Source: Proteobacteria bacterium SG_bin4 (GTDB taxonomy: Bacteria > Pseudomonadota > Gammaproteobacteria > Burkholderiales > Nitrosomonadaceae). Taken from it: 25,337 nt of DNA. Where the stretch lies: positions 1 to 25,337 of the forward strand of contig LWDH01000042.1 of NCBI GenBank assembly GCA_002083395.1, given 5' to 3'. A model generated the notes under the pieces. That model had not been told where the DNA came from. It ran no database searches and was given only the letters and a program-made list of their open reading frames with translations. A program made the translations under genes and the position numbers. Within the stretch, counting starts at the first letter, position 1; each line of letters begins with the position of its first letter. Below are positions 25,316-25,337 of the stretch, piece after piece.

Positions 25316-25337
25316 GAAGTTAAGCACTTAAAGAAGT

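Overview
The window reads as ordinary chromosome from a betaproteobacterium, most likely a Nitrosomonas-like ammonia oxidiser. This rests on the protein families, on the order ilvB-ilvH-ilvC-psd-pssA-leuA, on the moderately AT-rich base composition, and on the proS/rppH/di-haem peroxidase neighbourhood. The genus is an inference from recognised protein styles; no search was run. There is no rRNA, tRNA, CRISPR array, transposase or phage gene, and no gene-free stretch longer than about 300 bases.

Layout. (1) 1-434: the 3' end of a TPR-like repeat protein with a perfect 59-bp direct repeat. (2) 557-1516 (-): proline iminopeptidase. (3) 1665-7497 (+): a run of six genes: a small unknown protein, a patatin-like lipase, a TerC-type membrane protein, a universal stress protein, a metallo-beta-lactamase-fold protein of the class II cyclic-nucleotide phosphodiesterase type, and a GspE/PilB-type assembly ATPase with an N-terminal GAF domain. 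(4) A 15-bp bidirectional terminator separates this run from a convergent type IV pilin gene (-), which has a near-consensus sigma-54 promoter. (5) glnE (-), then divergent nit-tldD (+). (6) 13940-20676 (+): branched-chain amino acid synthesis (ilvB, ilvH, ilvC, leuA) interleaved with phosphatidylethanolamine synthesis (psd, pssA), followed by a TlpA-like thioredoxin. (7) proS and a small lytic transglycosylase (-), divergent from rppH (+). (8) A cytochrome c peroxidase gene at the right edge, interrupted by an in-frame TAG close to its end.

Most notable is a candidate transcription attenuator in front of leuA. A 30-codon ORF with eight Leu codons (one Leu-Leu-Leu run) starts about where the best -10 box predicts transcription to begin. 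It is followed by two mutually exclusive RNA structures, one of them terminator-like. Other points of interest are the sigma-54 pilin promoter, the GAF-MshEN-ATPase protein encoded 11 bp after a cyclic-nucleotide phosphodiesterase-like gene, the interrupted peroxidase, and a terminator-like hairpin in the peroxidase leader.

The ilv/leu genes make valine, isoleucine and leucine precursors. pssA and psd make phosphatidylserine and then phosphatidylethanolamine. glnE sets glutamine synthetase activity. The ATPase and pilin belong to type IV pilus-like machinery, although no pilC, pilD, pilM-Q or pilT is visible here.
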